Notes: generated by a model not told the origin, from the letters alone. Shown: positions 1 to 8,925, counted from the stretch's first letter. The stretch: DNA of 64,000 nt from Afipia clevelandensis ATCC 49720 (GCF_000336555.1 NZ_KB375281.1:3509848-3573847), one strand, 5' to 3'. Translations and numbers: made by a program.

Positions 1-305
1 TTTGGGCCGATCAGCAACACCTTGCCGTCGAACATCCTGGTGACGAGGGTTCGCAGGATATTCCCGGCCTCCACACCGTCGCTCGGCATGCCGAGAACCA
101 CAAGATCGGGCAACTGATAGTCGAGCAGCGTGGGTAATTCCGCCGCGGTTGCGCATTCGCCGGTGATGAATCCCAATTCATCCAGAGCTTCACTCAGGAA
201 CGTGCGAATGTGCCGTTTCGGATCGACGATACATGCGCGAGGCGCCAGTTTGCGCTGTCCGAATGTCGCAACTGCCTCGATTTCAGCAGCTTTGAAACCC
301 CTCAT
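1..305 (-). CDS. Response-regulator-like protein with degenerate receiver domain (5' part only)
   Basis: The N-terminal ~101 residues are readable; the gene runs off the left edge. The segment looks like a CheY-type receiver: an N-terminal strand with an acidic residue (CIVDPKRHIRTFL) followed by helix-rich sequence and a second strand PDLVVLGMPSDG. The position where the phosphorylated Asp normally sits (VVLD) is Gly, so the domain probably does not receive phosphate. The start is set by a very strong ribosome site, GGAGGTGA on the minus strand at 311-318, five bases before the ATG. Related alphaproteobacterial proteins often continue into an EAL (cyclic-di-GMP phosphodiesterase) domain, but that part is outside the window, so this is only an inference. 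Confidence 0.6.
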   Translation of the reverse strand, partial: MRGFKAAEIEAVATFGQRKLAPRACIVDPKRHIRTFLSEALDELGFITGECATAAELPTLLDYQLPDLVVLGMPSDGVEAGNILRTLVTRMFDGKVLLIGP

Positions 306-480
306 CAGAATCACCTCCGTTGTCCCCGAGGCGGAAGTGATAGCGTTATGCAGTGGTCACAAATGTGGAATTATTGAATCATCCACCTGAGGTGTTGGGT
401 AAGGTTAAGGGAGACAATGCAATTCAATATTGCCCGGCTTTTTATGTGATTTGCCCGCATCGGGCCTGAGGATGAAACAG

Positions 481-509
481 ATCACGCCGCGTTGTGAGCG
501 CGGCGTGAT
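481..509 (-). terminator. Perfect 11-bp hairpin downstream of the SRPBCC gene
   Basis: An inverted repeat with 11-bp G+C-rich arms (481-491 and 499-509) and a 7-base loop lies 35 bases after the SRPBCC stop codon. On the minus strand it is followed only by a short T-rich stretch, so it is a plausible but not textbook intrinsic terminator. The two arms are exact complements. Confidence 0.5.
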
Positions 510-543
510 GGTCAGGTGCAAGAATGTTCGCGACCGCGAGGGC

Positions 544-939
544 TCAAGTGCCTCCGAGTTTCTTTTTCATCGCGTCGATCCCGAGATCCATCTGTGCGCT
601 GATGTAGGGCGCGATGTCGTGCGGCATGACGTCGATGGTCCAGAGAAATCTCGTTGGCTTGTCGCCGTCCCCGGCGATTTGAACCACGGCGTTGTAATGC
701 CTGATGCGTTCGTTCGTGATGGCGTAAACCAGCCGCCGCCGCGCATCGTCGCAATCCACCAGAACTTCGCGCGCCGTTACGCCGCTTGCAAATGTCACGA
801 TGCGCGCATCATCGTCCATTTTTGCATCGGTGACGAAGCCGGGCGCGAGACGGGTGTGCACCGCGCCGAAATCGCGAACCGCGTCCCAGACGGCATCGGC
901 GGAGGTCGCCAGAACCATCTCCTTGTGAATTGATGCCAT
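544..939 (-). CDS. SRPBCC family (START/polyketide-cyclase-like) protein
   Basis: This is a 131-residue single-domain protein with the SRPBCC helix-grip pattern: an N-terminal strand, then DAVWDAVRDFGAVHTRLAPG, alternating strands, and a long C-terminal helix (APYISAQMDLGIDAMKKKL). Such proteins bind a hydrophobic ligand in a deep cavity; the ligand cannot be told from sequence. The start ATG follows GGGAGG with five bases between. It is the last gene of a leftward group with the VOC protein and the AraC regulator (27-bp gap to the VOC gene), which suggests a small regulated operon of unknown substrate. Confidence 0.8.
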   Translation of the reverse strand: MASIHKEMVLATSADAVWDAVRDFGAVHTRLAPGFVTDAKMDDDARIVTFASGVTAREVLVDCDDARRRLVYAITNERIRHYNAVVQIAGDGDKPTRFLWTIDVMPHDIAPYISAQMDLGIDAMKKKLGGT

Positions 940-966
940 TACGGCCTCCCGTCTCTGCGATGACAG

Positions 967-1326
967 TCAGGTGCACACAGCCTCGATATTGTTGCCGTCC
1001 GGATCAATCAGGAACGCCGCGTAGTAGGTCGGGCTGTAATCCGCGCGCGGTCCGGCGCCGCCATTGTCGCGACCGCCGGCTTTCAGTCCCGCGGCATGGA
1101 ATGCCTTGATGGCATCATGGTCGCTCGCGCTGAACGCCACATGAGCGCCGGAGCCTTCTGGCTCTTTCGACAGATGCAGCCACAGCGCCGGTGCGCCTTT
1201 CGGGCCGAATCCCGCGCCGCTGTCGTCCCGCGAGCACAGAACATGACCGAGCGGTGCAAGGACGGCGGTGTAGAACTTGATGCTGGCGTCGAGGTTTCTG
1301 ACTTTCAGGCCGATATGATCGTACAT
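967..1326 (-). CDS. VOC family (glyoxalase/bleomycin-resistance fold) protein
   Basis: The 119-residue protein has the two beta-alpha-beta-beta-beta modules of the vicinal-oxygen-chelate fold. The first begins MYDHIGLKVRNLDASIKFY with the usual early His; the second ends with DPDGNNIEAV, which carries the usual metal-ligand Glu. The segment AHVAFSASDHDAI supplies a further His. A GGAGAG ribosome site precedes the ATG. It sits between an AraC regulator and an SRPBCC protein in the same direction, with 24 bp to the AraC gene, so co-transcription is likely. The substrate is unknown. Confidence 0.85.
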   Translation of the reverse strand: MYDHIGLKVRNLDASIKFYTAVLAPLGHVLCSRDDSGAGFGPKGAPALWLHLSKEPEGSGAHVAFSASDHDAIKAFHAAGLKAGGRDNGGAGPRADYSPTYYAAFLIDPDGNNIEAVCT

Positions 1327-1350
1327 GGGTGCTCTCCGTTGCGATGGAGA

Positions 1351-2199
1351 TCACCTTAGGGCCGCCACCTTGAGCCGATCTTGGAAAATCTTGCGGTCGC
1401 CGCGCGCAGCCTCGCGGAAGCGGCGGGGCGAGACACCGGCGGCGCGATGGAACGTCCGCACGAAGTTCGACAGATCGCCGAAGCCGACATCGAATGCGAC
1501 CGAGGTGATCGGCCGCGTGTCGTCGGCAAGAAGTTTCGCGGCGCGGCGCAGGCGCGCGCGAACCAGATACTGATGCGGCGTCACGCCAAGCACATTCGAG
1601 AACAGCCGTAGGAAGTGAAACGGGCTAATGCCGGCGGCTTTTGCAGTCGATTCCAGGTCAATGGTGCGGTCGGCATGGGCGTCGATCCACAGCGCGCTCT
1701 CGACCGCGCGGCGGCGGTCGCGTGCTGTCGCGCGGATGGCCTTCTGCGGTTTTCCCGATGTGGTCTCGATAAAGCGATTGACGAACAGCATCGCCGCCTC
1801 GTCGATCCCGATGTCGCTATCGCCCTTTCCGGCCGCCTGCGCCAGTTCGCCATAGACCATGAGTTCCGGCGTCGGCGGCACGCAGGCGATCCGCAAGGCG
1901 TTGTCGCGCAGGCCGATAGTGTCCGCAAGCGCCGGCGATAACTGGAACGACAGGCACTCATCGCCACAAATGTGATGCGGATGCGAGCAGGTGTATTCGT
2001 CGCCGGCATGGCCCACCATCACGGCGCCCGCAACCAGTTCGTGGAAACGCCCGCGGGTGTCGTAACCGAAGCTGCCCTTGCGGACGTAGGACAACGAATG
2101 GCGCGCGTGCTGTTCGGCAAACGGCTTGTCATCCGGTCCCATGGTGCACCGGTAGTCGAACACGCACAGCGATGCGCTTTCCAGCAGCGTGGTCTTCAT
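1351..2199 (-). CDS. AraC family transcriptional regulator
   Basis: This 282-residue protein has an N-terminal cupin-like sensing region (about residues 1-120) and a C-terminal double helix-turn-helix of AraC/XylS type from about residue 185. The second HTH carries the family signature: [20 protein letters not shown] followed by GVSPRRFRE. It presumably controls the VOC-SRPBCC genes immediately downstream; that link is inferred only from position. No clear Shine-Dalgarno sequence lies before the chosen ATG, so the start is less certain than the rest. Confidence 0.9.
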   Translation of the reverse strand: MKTTLLESASLCVFDYRCTMGPDDKPFAEQHARHSLSYVRKGSFGYDTRGRFHELVAGAVMVGHAGDEYTCSHPHHICGDECLSFQLSPALADTIGLRDNALRIACVPPTPELMVYGELAQAAGKGDSDIGIDEAAMLFVNRFIETTSGKPQKAIRATARDRRRAVESALWIDAHADRTIDLESTAKAAGISPFHFLRLFSNVLGVTPHQYLVRARLRRAAKLLADDTRPITSVAFDVGFGDLSNFVRTFHRAAGVSPRRFREAARGDRKIFQDRLKVAALR

Positions 2200-2208
2200 G
2201 ACGCGATG

Positions 2209-2796
2209 TTATCCCCGCCGCCGCCGCGGGGCAATCGACAGGCCAGGGTCGAACAGCATCGGGGCATCGCCGGATGCGCCGGCTGTTTTCGCGCGCTCGA
2301 TGGTCAACATCCTGAACTTGGTGGTGACGCCGCCATTGGCGGAAAAGCCGCCGGTCTTGCCGTTCGCTGCCAGCACCCGATGACAGGGGATCACAATCGG
2401 GAGCGGGTTTTCACCCAGCGCCTTGCCCACGGCGCGCGACCGCAGCTTGTCGCCGAGCCGGGCGGCGATCTCGCCATAGGTCATCGTTTCGCCCGGCGGG
2501 ATCGTGCGAGCGATGTCATAGACGCTGCGGTTGAAGGCGGGCAGATGATCCGTATCGAGCGCAATGAAGGACAGGTCGGTCGCTTTGCCGTCCAGCAGGC
2601 CGGTCATCGCGGCGCATGCGCGCCGCACCTCTTCCGGCGGCGCCGTTTCACGCGCGCCGGGCGCCTTCTGCAGCAGGCGCGCGCGGGTTCGCGCGTCGTC
2701 ACCCTCCGGCAGTTGCACGCCGAGAAGGCCGCGCTCGCCCCAGGCGACGCCGCAGCGCCCGATGGCCGTATCGAACAAGGCAAGACCCGTCATCAT
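2209..2796 (-). CDS. ogt: Methylated-DNA-[protein]-cysteine S-methyltransferase
   Basis: This suicide enzyme removes alkyl groups from O6-alkylguanine in DNA by transferring them to its own cysteine. The 195-residue product has the typical length and the catalytic motif PCHRV with the acceptor Cys at residue 138, preceded by TYGEIAARLG and RAVGKALGENPLPIV of the DNA-binding HTH. The frame remains open upstream through the tRNA gene, but that extension is not protein-like; the start was set at the MMTG doublet where homology begins. It faces the AraC-VOC-SRPBCC group in the same direction with a 9-bp gap. Confidence 0.9.
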   Translation of the reverse strand: MMTGLALFDTAIGRCGVAWGERGLLGVQLPEGDDARTRARLLQKAPGARETAPPEEVRRACAAMTGLLDGKATDLSFIALDTDHLPAFNRSVYDIARTIPPGETMTYGEIAARLGDKLRSRAVGKALGENPLPIVIPCHRVLAANGKTGGFSANGGVTTKFRMLTIERAKTAGASGDAPMLFDPGLSIAPRRRRG

Positions 2797-2933
2797 CCTG
2801 CGTCCCAGACTGTCATAGGCGCGATTCCCGCAACTTGGAGAATCTTGCGCTTTTGGCGTCCCTGCGCCACCCGAAACCTGTGGCGGCTGCCATCTTGCGG
2901 CGGGATGCCGGGTATGGCTAAGGTCGGGCCTGC

Positions 2934-3007
2934 GCGGGCGTAGTTCAATGGTAGAACGGCAGCTTCCCAAGCTGCATACGAGGGTTCGATTCCCTTCGCC
3001 CGCTCCA
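2934..3007 (+). tRNA. tRNA-Gly (anticodon CCC)
   Basis: A full cloverleaf is visible. The acceptor stem is GCGGGCG paired with CGCCCGC. The D-arm contains GTTCAATGGTAGAAC. The anticodon stem GCAGC/GCTGC encloses the loop TTCCCAA, so the anticodon is CCC. The T-arm is AGGGTTCGATTCCCTT. The discriminator T is followed by an encoded CCA. The gene lies 43 bp before the old-yellow-enzyme start and antisense to the open upstream extension of the ogt frame. Confidence 0.97.
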
Positions 3008-3049
3008 GTTTTCCCGGAAAAATCCCAAATCCCAAATCCAAGAGGCCCG

Positions 3050-4228
3050 ATGTCACAGCCCCGCCTGTTCACGCCTATTACCCTGCGCAGCGTCACATCG
3101 AAGAACCGGATCGTGATTTCGCCGATGTGCCAGTATTCGGCCGAAGAGGGCATGGCGAATGACTGGCATCTGGTTCATCTCGGCAAGTTCGCACAGGGTG
3201 GCGCCGGCATCGTGATGACGGAAGCTGCGGCGGTCACAGCGGAAGGGCGCATTACCCATGGCGACCTGGGCCTGTGGCAGGACGGACAGATCGCGCCGCT
3301 CAAGCGCATCACGGCGTTTCTGCGCGCCAACGGATCGGTGCCAGCGATTCAACTGGCCCATGCCGGGCGCAAGGCCAGCATGCAGCGGCCGTGGTATGGC
3401 AACGCCGCGCTGACCGCCGACGACGTTGCGCGCGGCGACAAGCCGTGGGCCATCGTCGCGCCGAGCGCGATCCCGATGGATGACGGCTGGCTGATGCCGC
3501 ACGAATTGACCCTGAAGGATTTGGAGAGACTGCGCGAGGATTGGCGTCAGGCGGCGCTGCGCGCGGTGGAAGCGAATTTCGACGTGCTCGAAATTCATTG
3601 CGCCCATGGCTACCTGCTGCATGAATTCCTGTCGCCGCTCTCCAACCACCGCACCGATGCCTATGGCGGCCACTGCGCCGGGCGCATGAAGCATCCGCTC
3701 GAGATCATCGAAACCGTGCGCGCGGTGTGGCCGGCTGACCGTCCGCTGTTCGTGCGCATCTCCTCCGTGGACGGGATCGACGGCGGTATTGATATCGCCG
3801 ACTCGGTGGCCTTCGTGAATGAAGCGAAAGCGCGGGGCGCGGACGTCATCGACTGCTCGTCCGGCGGCCTGATGGGATCCGCGACCGCGGCACGGATTCC
3901 GCGCGGTTACAGCTTTCAGGTGCCGTTCGCCGAGCAAATCCGCCGCGAGGCTCATGTCAAGACCATGGCGGTCGGTCTCATCCTGCATCCGCAGCAGGCG
4001 GAAGATATTCTGGCCGAGGACAGGACCGATCTGATCGCGGTGGGACGCGAGGCGCTGTTCGATCCGAACTGGCCGCTTCATGCCGAACTGGCTTTGAGTG
4101 AAACCAAGGGCGAGATCGGCGACGGCACCTTCGCGTCATGGCCGAAGCAATATGGCTGGTGGCTGGAACGGCGCGAGCCGGGCCTGCGCAGGCTCGACGG
4201 GCCGGCATTGCCATTCCGAAAGGTTTGA
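3050..4228 (+). CDS. NADH:flavin oxidoreductase, old yellow enzyme family (YqjM-like)
   Basis: This FMN-dependent ene-reductase-type TIM barrel has 392 residues. Visible family marks are SPMCQYS with the YqjM-type Cys at residue 27, the paired active-site residues in EIHCAHGYLLHEFLSP (His183 and His186), and the following NHRTDAYGG. The C-terminal part contains the FMN phosphate-binding stretch (residues near AVGLILHP and IAVGREAL). The start follows AAGAGG by four to five bases. The longer frame upstream runs through the tRNA and is not coding. The natural substrate (an activated alkene) cannot be told from sequence. It is separated by 36 bp from the next gene, a ketopantoate reductase homologue. 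Confidence 0.9.
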   Translation: MSQPRLFTPITLRSVTSKNRIVISPMCQYSAEEGMANDWHLVHLGKFAQGGAGIVMTEAAAVTAEGRITHGDLGLWQDGQIAPLKRITAFLRANGSVPAIQLAHAGRKASMQRPWYGNAALTADDVARGDKPWAIVAPSAIPMDDGWLMPHELTLKDLERLREDWRQAALRAVEANFDVLEIHCAHGYLLHEFLSPLSNHRTDAYGGHCAGRMKHPLEIIETVRAVWPADRPLFVRISSVDGIDGGIDIADSVAFVNEAKARGADVIDCSSGGLMGSATAARIPRGYSFQVPFAEQIRREAHVKTMAVGLILHPQQAEDILAEDRTDLIAVGREALFDPNWPLHAELALSETKGEIGDGTFASWPKQYGWWLERREPGLRRLDGPALPFRKV

Positions 4229-4264
4229 GCGACCTTCTGGTCAGTCAGACCGGGCGGCATCGAC

Positions 4265-5263
4265 ATGACGAGATCCATTTGCGTGGCAGGCGCGGGCAGC
4301 ATCGGCTGTTTTGTCGGCGGCATGTTGCGGGTCGGGGGCCATCCGGTGTCGCTGCTGGCACGTCCGCGTGTGATCGACGATATCAACCGCAACGGGCTGA
4401 AGGTCACCAGCTTTGAGGGCATCGAACATCGGCTGACTCCCGCCGAGATTGCGTTGTCCGAGGACCCTGCGATCTTCAATGACGCGGATATCATTCTTGT
4501 CACGGTGAAGAGCGACGACACCGCCGCAGTTGCGGACCAGATCGCGCAGCACGCGCGGCAGGACGCCATCATCATCAGCCTTCAAAACGGCATCGGCAAT
4601 GTTCCGGTGCTGCGCGAGACGCTGCCGGAGCACGACGTGCTTGCGGGCATGGTGCCGTTCAATGTGCTCTCGATGGGCGAGGGGCATTTCCACCGTGCCA
4701 CCTCCGGCGACATCCTGCTCGAGACAGACGACGCCGAAACGGCGAAGTCGCTGTCGCAGCCTGAACTCAGGTTTCGCGCGGTCGATGACATCGAGGGCGT
4801 GCAGTGGGGCAAGCTGCTGGTCAATCTGAACAACGCGCTTAATGCGCTGTCGGGTCTGCCGCTGCGCGATCAACTGGCGCAGCGCTCCTGGCGTGTGCTG
4901 TTCGCGGACCAGATGCGTGAAGCGCTGACGGTGATCAAGGCCGAAGGCATCGCGCCGGTCTCGACCACGCCTTTGCCTGCGTCGGTCACGCCGTTCATTC
5001 TCAAGCTGCCCGATGCGCTGTTCACGCGCATTGCCGCGTCCATGGTGAAAATCGACCCGAAAGCCCGCTCCTCCATGTGGGAAGATCTGCAGCGGGGCCG
5101 CCGCACCGAGATCGGCCATCTGCAGGGCGTGATCGTGACGCTCGCCAAACGTCACGGATTGCCGTCGCCCCTCTCGGAACGGATCGTCGCGCTGATCCGC
5201 AAGGCGGAGGAGGCGGGCAAGGGATCGCCGGGCCTGAGTGCGGAACAGGTCCGGTCCGGCTAA
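4265..5263 (+). CDS. 2-dehydropantoate 2-reductase family protein
   Basis: The 332-residue protein has an N-terminal Rossmann fold with the NADP-binding GAGSIG at residues 9-14 and the ketopantoate reductase helix WGKLLVNLNNAL, which normally carries the catalytic Lys and substrate-binding Asn residues. The C-terminal helical domain contains SSMWEDLQRGRRTEIGHLQG, the family signature around the catalytic region. Ketopantoate reductase makes pantoate for coenzyme A, but genomes often hold several paralogues acting on other 2-oxoacids, and no other pantothenate gene lies nearby. I therefore leave the symbol empty. Confidence 0.85.
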   Translation: MTRSICVAGAGSIGCFVGGMLRVGGHPVSLLARPRVIDDINRNGLKVTSFEGIEHRLTPAEIALSEDPAIFNDADIILVTVKSDDTAAVADQIAQHARQDAIIISLQNGIGNVPVLRETLPEHDVLAGMVPFNVLSMGEGHFHRATSGDILLETDDAETAKSLSQPELRFRAVDDIEGVQWGKLLVNLNNALNALSGLPLRDQLAQRSWRVLFADQMREALTVIKAEGIAPVSTTPLPASVTPFILKLPDALFTRIAASMVKIDPKARSSMWEDLQRGRRTEIGHLQGVIVTLAKRHGLPSPLSERIVALIRKAEEAGKGSPGLSAEQVRSG

Positions 5264-5393
5264 TTTCGCTTTGCACAGGCTGGCGAAGATGCCCGATGAG
5301 GATTACATTAGCGACGTTGATGCAAGCGCCGGGTGACGCCCGCAAATGTCTTGCCCGCGAGCCCCGGTGGACCAGCAACGTCTGGAGGCTCTC

Positions 5394-5756
5394 ATGCATG
5401 CGGACACAATCAATCTGAAACCTCATCGTCTTGTCGCCAGCGATCGCGTCGAAGGCACGCGGGTCTTCAACGCTGACGGACGTAAAATCGGAAGTATCAA
5501 GCGGCTGATGATCGACAAGGTCAGCGGCAACGTCGCTTATGCCGTTCTGTGCTTCGGCGGTTTCCTTGGCGTGGGCGAAGACTATCGCCCGCTGCCGTGG
5601 GCCAGCATGAAATACAATCCCGCGATCGAAGCCTACGAACTCCTGACCCTGATGACCGACGAGGAGCTTTCCAAGGCGCCGTCGTTCGGCACCGACAAGG
5701 AATTCGACTGGGGCAACCGCGTGCGCGAAGTCGACGCCTACTGGATCGGCTTCTGA
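5394..5756 (+). CDS. PRC-barrel domain protein
   Basis: This 120-residue protein has one PRC-barrel domain (about residues 10-85): VASDRVEGTRVFNADGRKIG, IDKVSGNVAYAVL, and the acidic-rich DYRPLPWASM. The fold is known from the photosynthetic reaction centre H subunit and from RNA-processing proteins; stand-alone copies in rhizobia have no firm role. The start follows TGGAGG with six bases between; a longer frame upstream lacks such a signal. The gene converges on the flavin dehydrogenase downstream. Confidence 0.85.
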   Translation: MHADTINLKPHRLVASDRVEGTRVFNADGRKIGSIKRLMIDKVSGNVAYAVLCFGGFLGVGEDYRPLPWASMKYNPAIEAYELLTLMTDEELSKAPSFGTDKEFDWGNRVREVDAYWIGF

Positions 5757-5796
5757 CGCAGGCGGAGCCGGGTTGTCACACGCGGCACCGCCGCGG

Positions 5797-7455
5797 TTAC
5801 AACACTGCCTTCGCCGCCGCGCGCCCGGCGTTGCGGCCCGAGAACAGGCAGCCGCCAAGGAACGTGCCTTCCAGCGCGCGATAGCCATGTACGCCGCCGC
5901 CGCCGAAGCCTGCGGCTTCGCCGACCGCATAAAGTCCGGGGATGATATTGCCGTCATTGCCGAACACCCGCGCATCGAGATCGGTTTCGAAGCCGCCGAG
6001 TGTCTTGCGGGTCAGGATGTTGAGCTTCACCGCGATCAGCGGGCCGTGGGCCGGATCGAGGATTTTGTGCGGTTTGGCGGTGCGGATCAGCTTGTCGCCG
6101 ATATAGCGCCGCGCATTGTGAATGCCCATTACCTGGGTATCCTTCACATACGGATTGTCGATCTCCCGGTCGCGCGCCTCGATCTGCGTGCGGATGAAAG
6201 CGGGATCGAGCAGGTTGGAGCCGCCGAGCTTGTTCATGGCGGCCACAAGGTCTTCGAGATTGTCGCGGACGATGAAGTCGGCGCCCTTGTTCTTGAAGGC
6301 CTCGACCGGCTCGGGGCCGCCCTTGGCGCCGGCGCGGCGGATCACCTGCCGCCAGCTCTTGCCGGTGATGTCCGGATTCTGCTCGGAGCCGGAGAGACCA
6401 AACTCCTTCTTGATGATGCTCTGGGTCAGGATGAACCAGGAATAGTCGTAGCCCGTGCGCATGATGTATTCGAGCTGGCCGAGCGTGTCGTAGCCGGGAT
6501 AGAGCGGCGAGGGCAGGCGCTTGCCGGTGGCGTCGAACCACATCGACGACGGGCCGGGCAGAATGCGGATGCCATGACCCGGCCAGATCGGCGCCCAGTT
6601 GCGGACGCCTTCGACGTAATGCCACATGCGGTCGCGGTTGATGAGGCGCGCGCCCGCGGCTTCAGTGATGCCGATCATGCGTCCGTCCACATGGGCGGGA
6701 ACGCCGGCGACCATGAACTTCGGTGGCGCACCAAGACGCTTCGGCCAGTTCTCGCGGACCAGATCGTGGTTGCCGCCGATGCCGCCGGAGGCGACGATCA
6801 CGGCCTGCGCCTTGAGCGAAAAATCGCCGGTCTCGACACGGGAGGAGCTTTCGCCGCGCGCCTCGGAAGACGGTTCGAGCAGCTTGCCGCTGACGCCGGT
6901 GGCCGCGCCGTTCGTCATGTCGAGGGCATCGACCCGATGCCGGAACTTGAAGGTGATGCGGCCGGTTTTTGCATGTTCCCGCGCGCGGCGCTCGAACGGT
7001 TCAACCACACCGGGGCCGGTGCCCCAGGTGATGTGAAAGCGCGGCACCGAGTTACCATGGCCCATGGCATCGTAGCCGCCGCGCTCGGCCCAGCCGACCA
7101 CCGGAAACAGCCGGTGGCCCATCGCCTGCAGCCAGCCGCGTTTCTCACCGGCGGCGAAGGCGACATAGGCTTCCGCCCATTTCTTCGGCCAGTGATCTTC
7201 CTCGCGGTCGAAACCAGCCGTTCCCATCCAGTCCTGTAATGCCAGATCGTGGGAATCCTTGATGCCGAGCCGCCGCTGTTCCGGGGTGTCGACGAGGAAC
7301 AGACCGCCGAGCGACCAGAACGCCTGCCCGCCAAGGTTCTGCTCACCTTCCTGATCGACAACGATGACACGCCTGCCGGCGTCGGCCAGTTCGGTCGCGG
7401 CCACAAGGCCCGCGAGGCCGGCTCCGACAACAATGACGTCCGCATCGTTCGACAT
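5797..7455 (-). CDS. FAD-dependent dehydrogenase (3-ketosteroid dehydrogenase / fumarate reductase flavoprotein type)
   Basis: This 552-residue flavoprotein opens with the FAD dinucleotide-binding motif DVIVVGAGLAGLVAATELA and a second conserved glycine stretch, NLGGQAFWSLGG. It closes with the FAD-binding GLYAVGEAAGFGGGGVHGYR, which places it in the succinate dehydrogenase/fumarate reductase flavoprotein superfamily. Length and layout match the putative FAD-binding dehydrogenases related to 3-ketosteroid delta-1-dehydrogenase; the substrate is unproven. The start is well set by GGAGGG before the ATG. No steroid catabolic genes are nearby. Confidence 0.85.
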   Translation of the reverse strand: MSNDADVIVVGAGLAGLVAATELADAGRRVIVVDQEGEQNLGGQAFWSLGGLFLVDTPEQRRLGIKDSHDLALQDWMGTAGFDREEDHWPKKWAEAYVAFAAGEKRGWLQAMGHRLFPVVGWAERGGYDAMGHGNSVPRFHITWGTGPGVVEPFERRAREHAKTGRITFKFRHRVDALDMTNGAATGVSGKLLEPSSEARGESSSRVETGDFSLKAQAVIVASGGIGGNHDLVRENWPKRLGAPPKFMVAGVPAHVDGRMIGITEAAGARLINRDRMWHYVEGVRNWAPIWPGHGIRILPGPSSMWFDATGKRLPSPLYPGYDTLGQLEYIMRTGYDYSWFILTQSIIKKEFGLSGSEQNPDITGKSWRQVIRRAGAKGGPEPVEAFKNKGADFIVRDNLEDLVAAMNKLGGSNLLDPAFIRTQIEARDREIDNPYVKDTQVMGIHNARRYIGDKLIRTAKPHKILDPAHGPLIAVKLNILTRKTLGGFETDLDARVFGNDGNIIPGLYAVGEAAGFGGGGVHGYRALEGTFLGGCLFSGRNAGRAAAKAVL

Positions 7456-7717
7456 TTTGTTCCCTCCACCCTGCGGGAATAGAAGCGCGGCGCGCGAAGC
7501 CGGGTCAACGGAAATCGCGGCGGAGGATTCTGGACCAGTGGTTCAATGAACCATATCGCGCTGTTCCAATTCGGGATCGACCGGTGCAAGTGCAGCAAGC
7601 CAGCAACACTACGGCAGAATCCATTCGCGCGTCGCAAGGCGAACTGGACAAAAAACCAGACTCGCAACACGCTGACATTGCCCCGATTGAGACAGGCAGG
7701 GGGCGACGGGGCCGGCA

Positions 7718-8179
7718 ATGAAGATTGTGACGGGGTTACTTGCGGCAGTCCTTCTCCTTTTGGGAGTCGGAGCGAGCCAGGCTGTGGTCCGGATTTCCGA
7801 TGACCGCGGCGGCCGCATCGGGACCTATGTCGACAAGTATCAAAGCCTCAAGGGCTCCGGAGAGACGGTGGTGATCGACGGGCTGTGCGCATCGGCCTGC
7901 ACCATCGTGCTGGGCGCTGTTCCGCATGACAAGATTTGCGTCACTTCGCGCGCCAGCCTTGGCTTTCACGCGGCGTGGGATTTTGGCGCGGGCGGCCGGC
8001 CGGTGACCAACCGCGAAGCAACCCGGATGCTCTATGAGATGTATCCGTCGTCGATCCGGAGCTGGATTTCCCGGCGTGGCGGGCTGAAACCCCGCATGAT
8101 CTTCCTGCGCGGCCGCGAGCTCGCGAGCATGTACCGCCCGTGCTATATGGACGCACAGGCGTCCGCGCACCTGCGCTAG
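7718..8179 (+). CDS. Small secreted ClpP/crotonase-fold-like protein
   Basis: This 153-residue protein starts with a clear signal peptide (MKIVTGLLAAVLLLLGVGASQA). The mature part resembles predicted periplasmic proteins related to ClpP-type serine proteases: a strand GETVVIDGLCASACTIVLGA, in which the Ser within CASAC is at the position of the ClpP nucleophile, followed by SRASLGFHAAW with a possible catalytic His. At about 130 mature residues it is smaller than ClpP. Four Cys residues may form disulfides. The function is unknown and the protease reading is an inference. No operon partner is evident; the SCO gene starts 155 bp later. Confidence 0.7.
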   Translation: MKIVTGLLAAVLLLLGVGASQAVVRISDDRGGRIGTYVDKYQSLKGSGETVVIDGLCASACTIVLGAVPHDKICVTSRASLGFHAAWDFGAGGRPVTNREATRMLYEMYPSSIRSWISRRGGLKPRMIFLRGRELASMYRPCYMDAQASAHLR

Positions 8180-8334
8180 CCGAAAAGCCGCGATTTACCC
8201 GAGATTTGCTCGCCGTCATGTGATCGGACATGGCGGCGCTGCGCTTGCCCGCGCGGGCTGCGCCCTCTATCCCATCTCCAGCCCGGAACAGGCCGCAGGA
8301 TCGCCGGCGGCAGAAGATCAAGGAACGGATTGCG

Positions 8335-8925
8335 ATGGACAGGACGACCCGGCCGCTTGTGATTATCGCGGCATTTGCCGCAAGTCTGGCGATGGGACTT
8401 CTGGTGACGCTCTGGCTGATGGGCGGGCTGCCGCGCGCCGCGGCGCCTTCGGCGATCGGAGGGCCGTTCCGGCTGACCGATCAGGCCGGCCAGACGGTGA
8501 CGGACAAGAACCTGCTTGGAAAGCCGAGCATCGTGTTCTTCGGCTTCACCCATTGCCCGGATGTGTGTCCGACCGCGCTGTTTGAAATGTCCGAAGTGCT
8601 GCGCGCGATGGGGACCGATGCCGACAAGGTCAATGCGTATTTTGTCTCGGTCGACCCCGAGCGCGATACGCCCGCGGTGATGAAGGACTACCTGTCCAGT
8701 TTCGATCCGCACCTCAAGGCGCTGACCGGAACGCCCGATGAAGTCGCCAAGGTGATCTCGGCCTATCGGGTCTATGCCAAGAAAATCCCGCTGAAGGATG
8801 GCGATTACACGATGGATCACACCGCGCTGATCTATCTGATGGACCGCAACGGACATTTCGTCCGTCCGTTCAACCTTAAGCGTACGCCTGAAGAGGCTGC
8901 AACAGAGTTGAAACGCTATCTCTGA
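8335..8925 (+). CDS. SCO1/SenC family copper chaperone
   Basis: This 196-residue membrane-anchored thioredoxin-fold protein delivers copper to the CuA centre of cytochrome oxidase in the family. It has an N-terminal transmembrane anchor (about residues 8-29), the copper-binding CPDVC motif (Cys74 and Cys78) in GFTHCPDVCPTAL, and the third ligand His162 in YTMDHTALIYLMD. The start was moved to the ATG preceded by AAGGA; the upstream extension is not conserved-looking. The cox operon lies about 39 kb away. The 3' end overlaps the convergent glycosyltransferase by 10 bp. Confidence 0.9.
   Translation: MDRTTRPLVIIAAFAASLAMGLLVTLWLMGGLPRAAAPSAIGGPFRLTDQAGQTVTDKNLLGKPSIVFFGFTHCPDVCPTALFEMSEVLRAMGTDADKVNAYFVSVDPERDTPAVMKDYLSSFDPHLKALTGTPDEVAKVISAYRVYAKKIPLKDGDYTMDHTALIYLMDRNGHFVRPFNLKRTPEEAATELKRYL

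Noticed and set aside
3021..3043. Short direct repeat (AATCCCA units) after the tRNA-Gly, as a possible integration scar
   Set aside because: No integrase, no second copy of the tRNA 3' end and no foreign-looking genes follow; ordinary housekeeping-type genes continue.
2793..3056. Leftward open frame with family-looking peptide (KGIEPSYAAWEAAVLPLNY)
   Set aside because: It is the antisense translation of the tRNA-Gly gene. The same peptides recur in databases as spurious proteins because the tRNA is conserved; no ribosome site or fold supports a gene.
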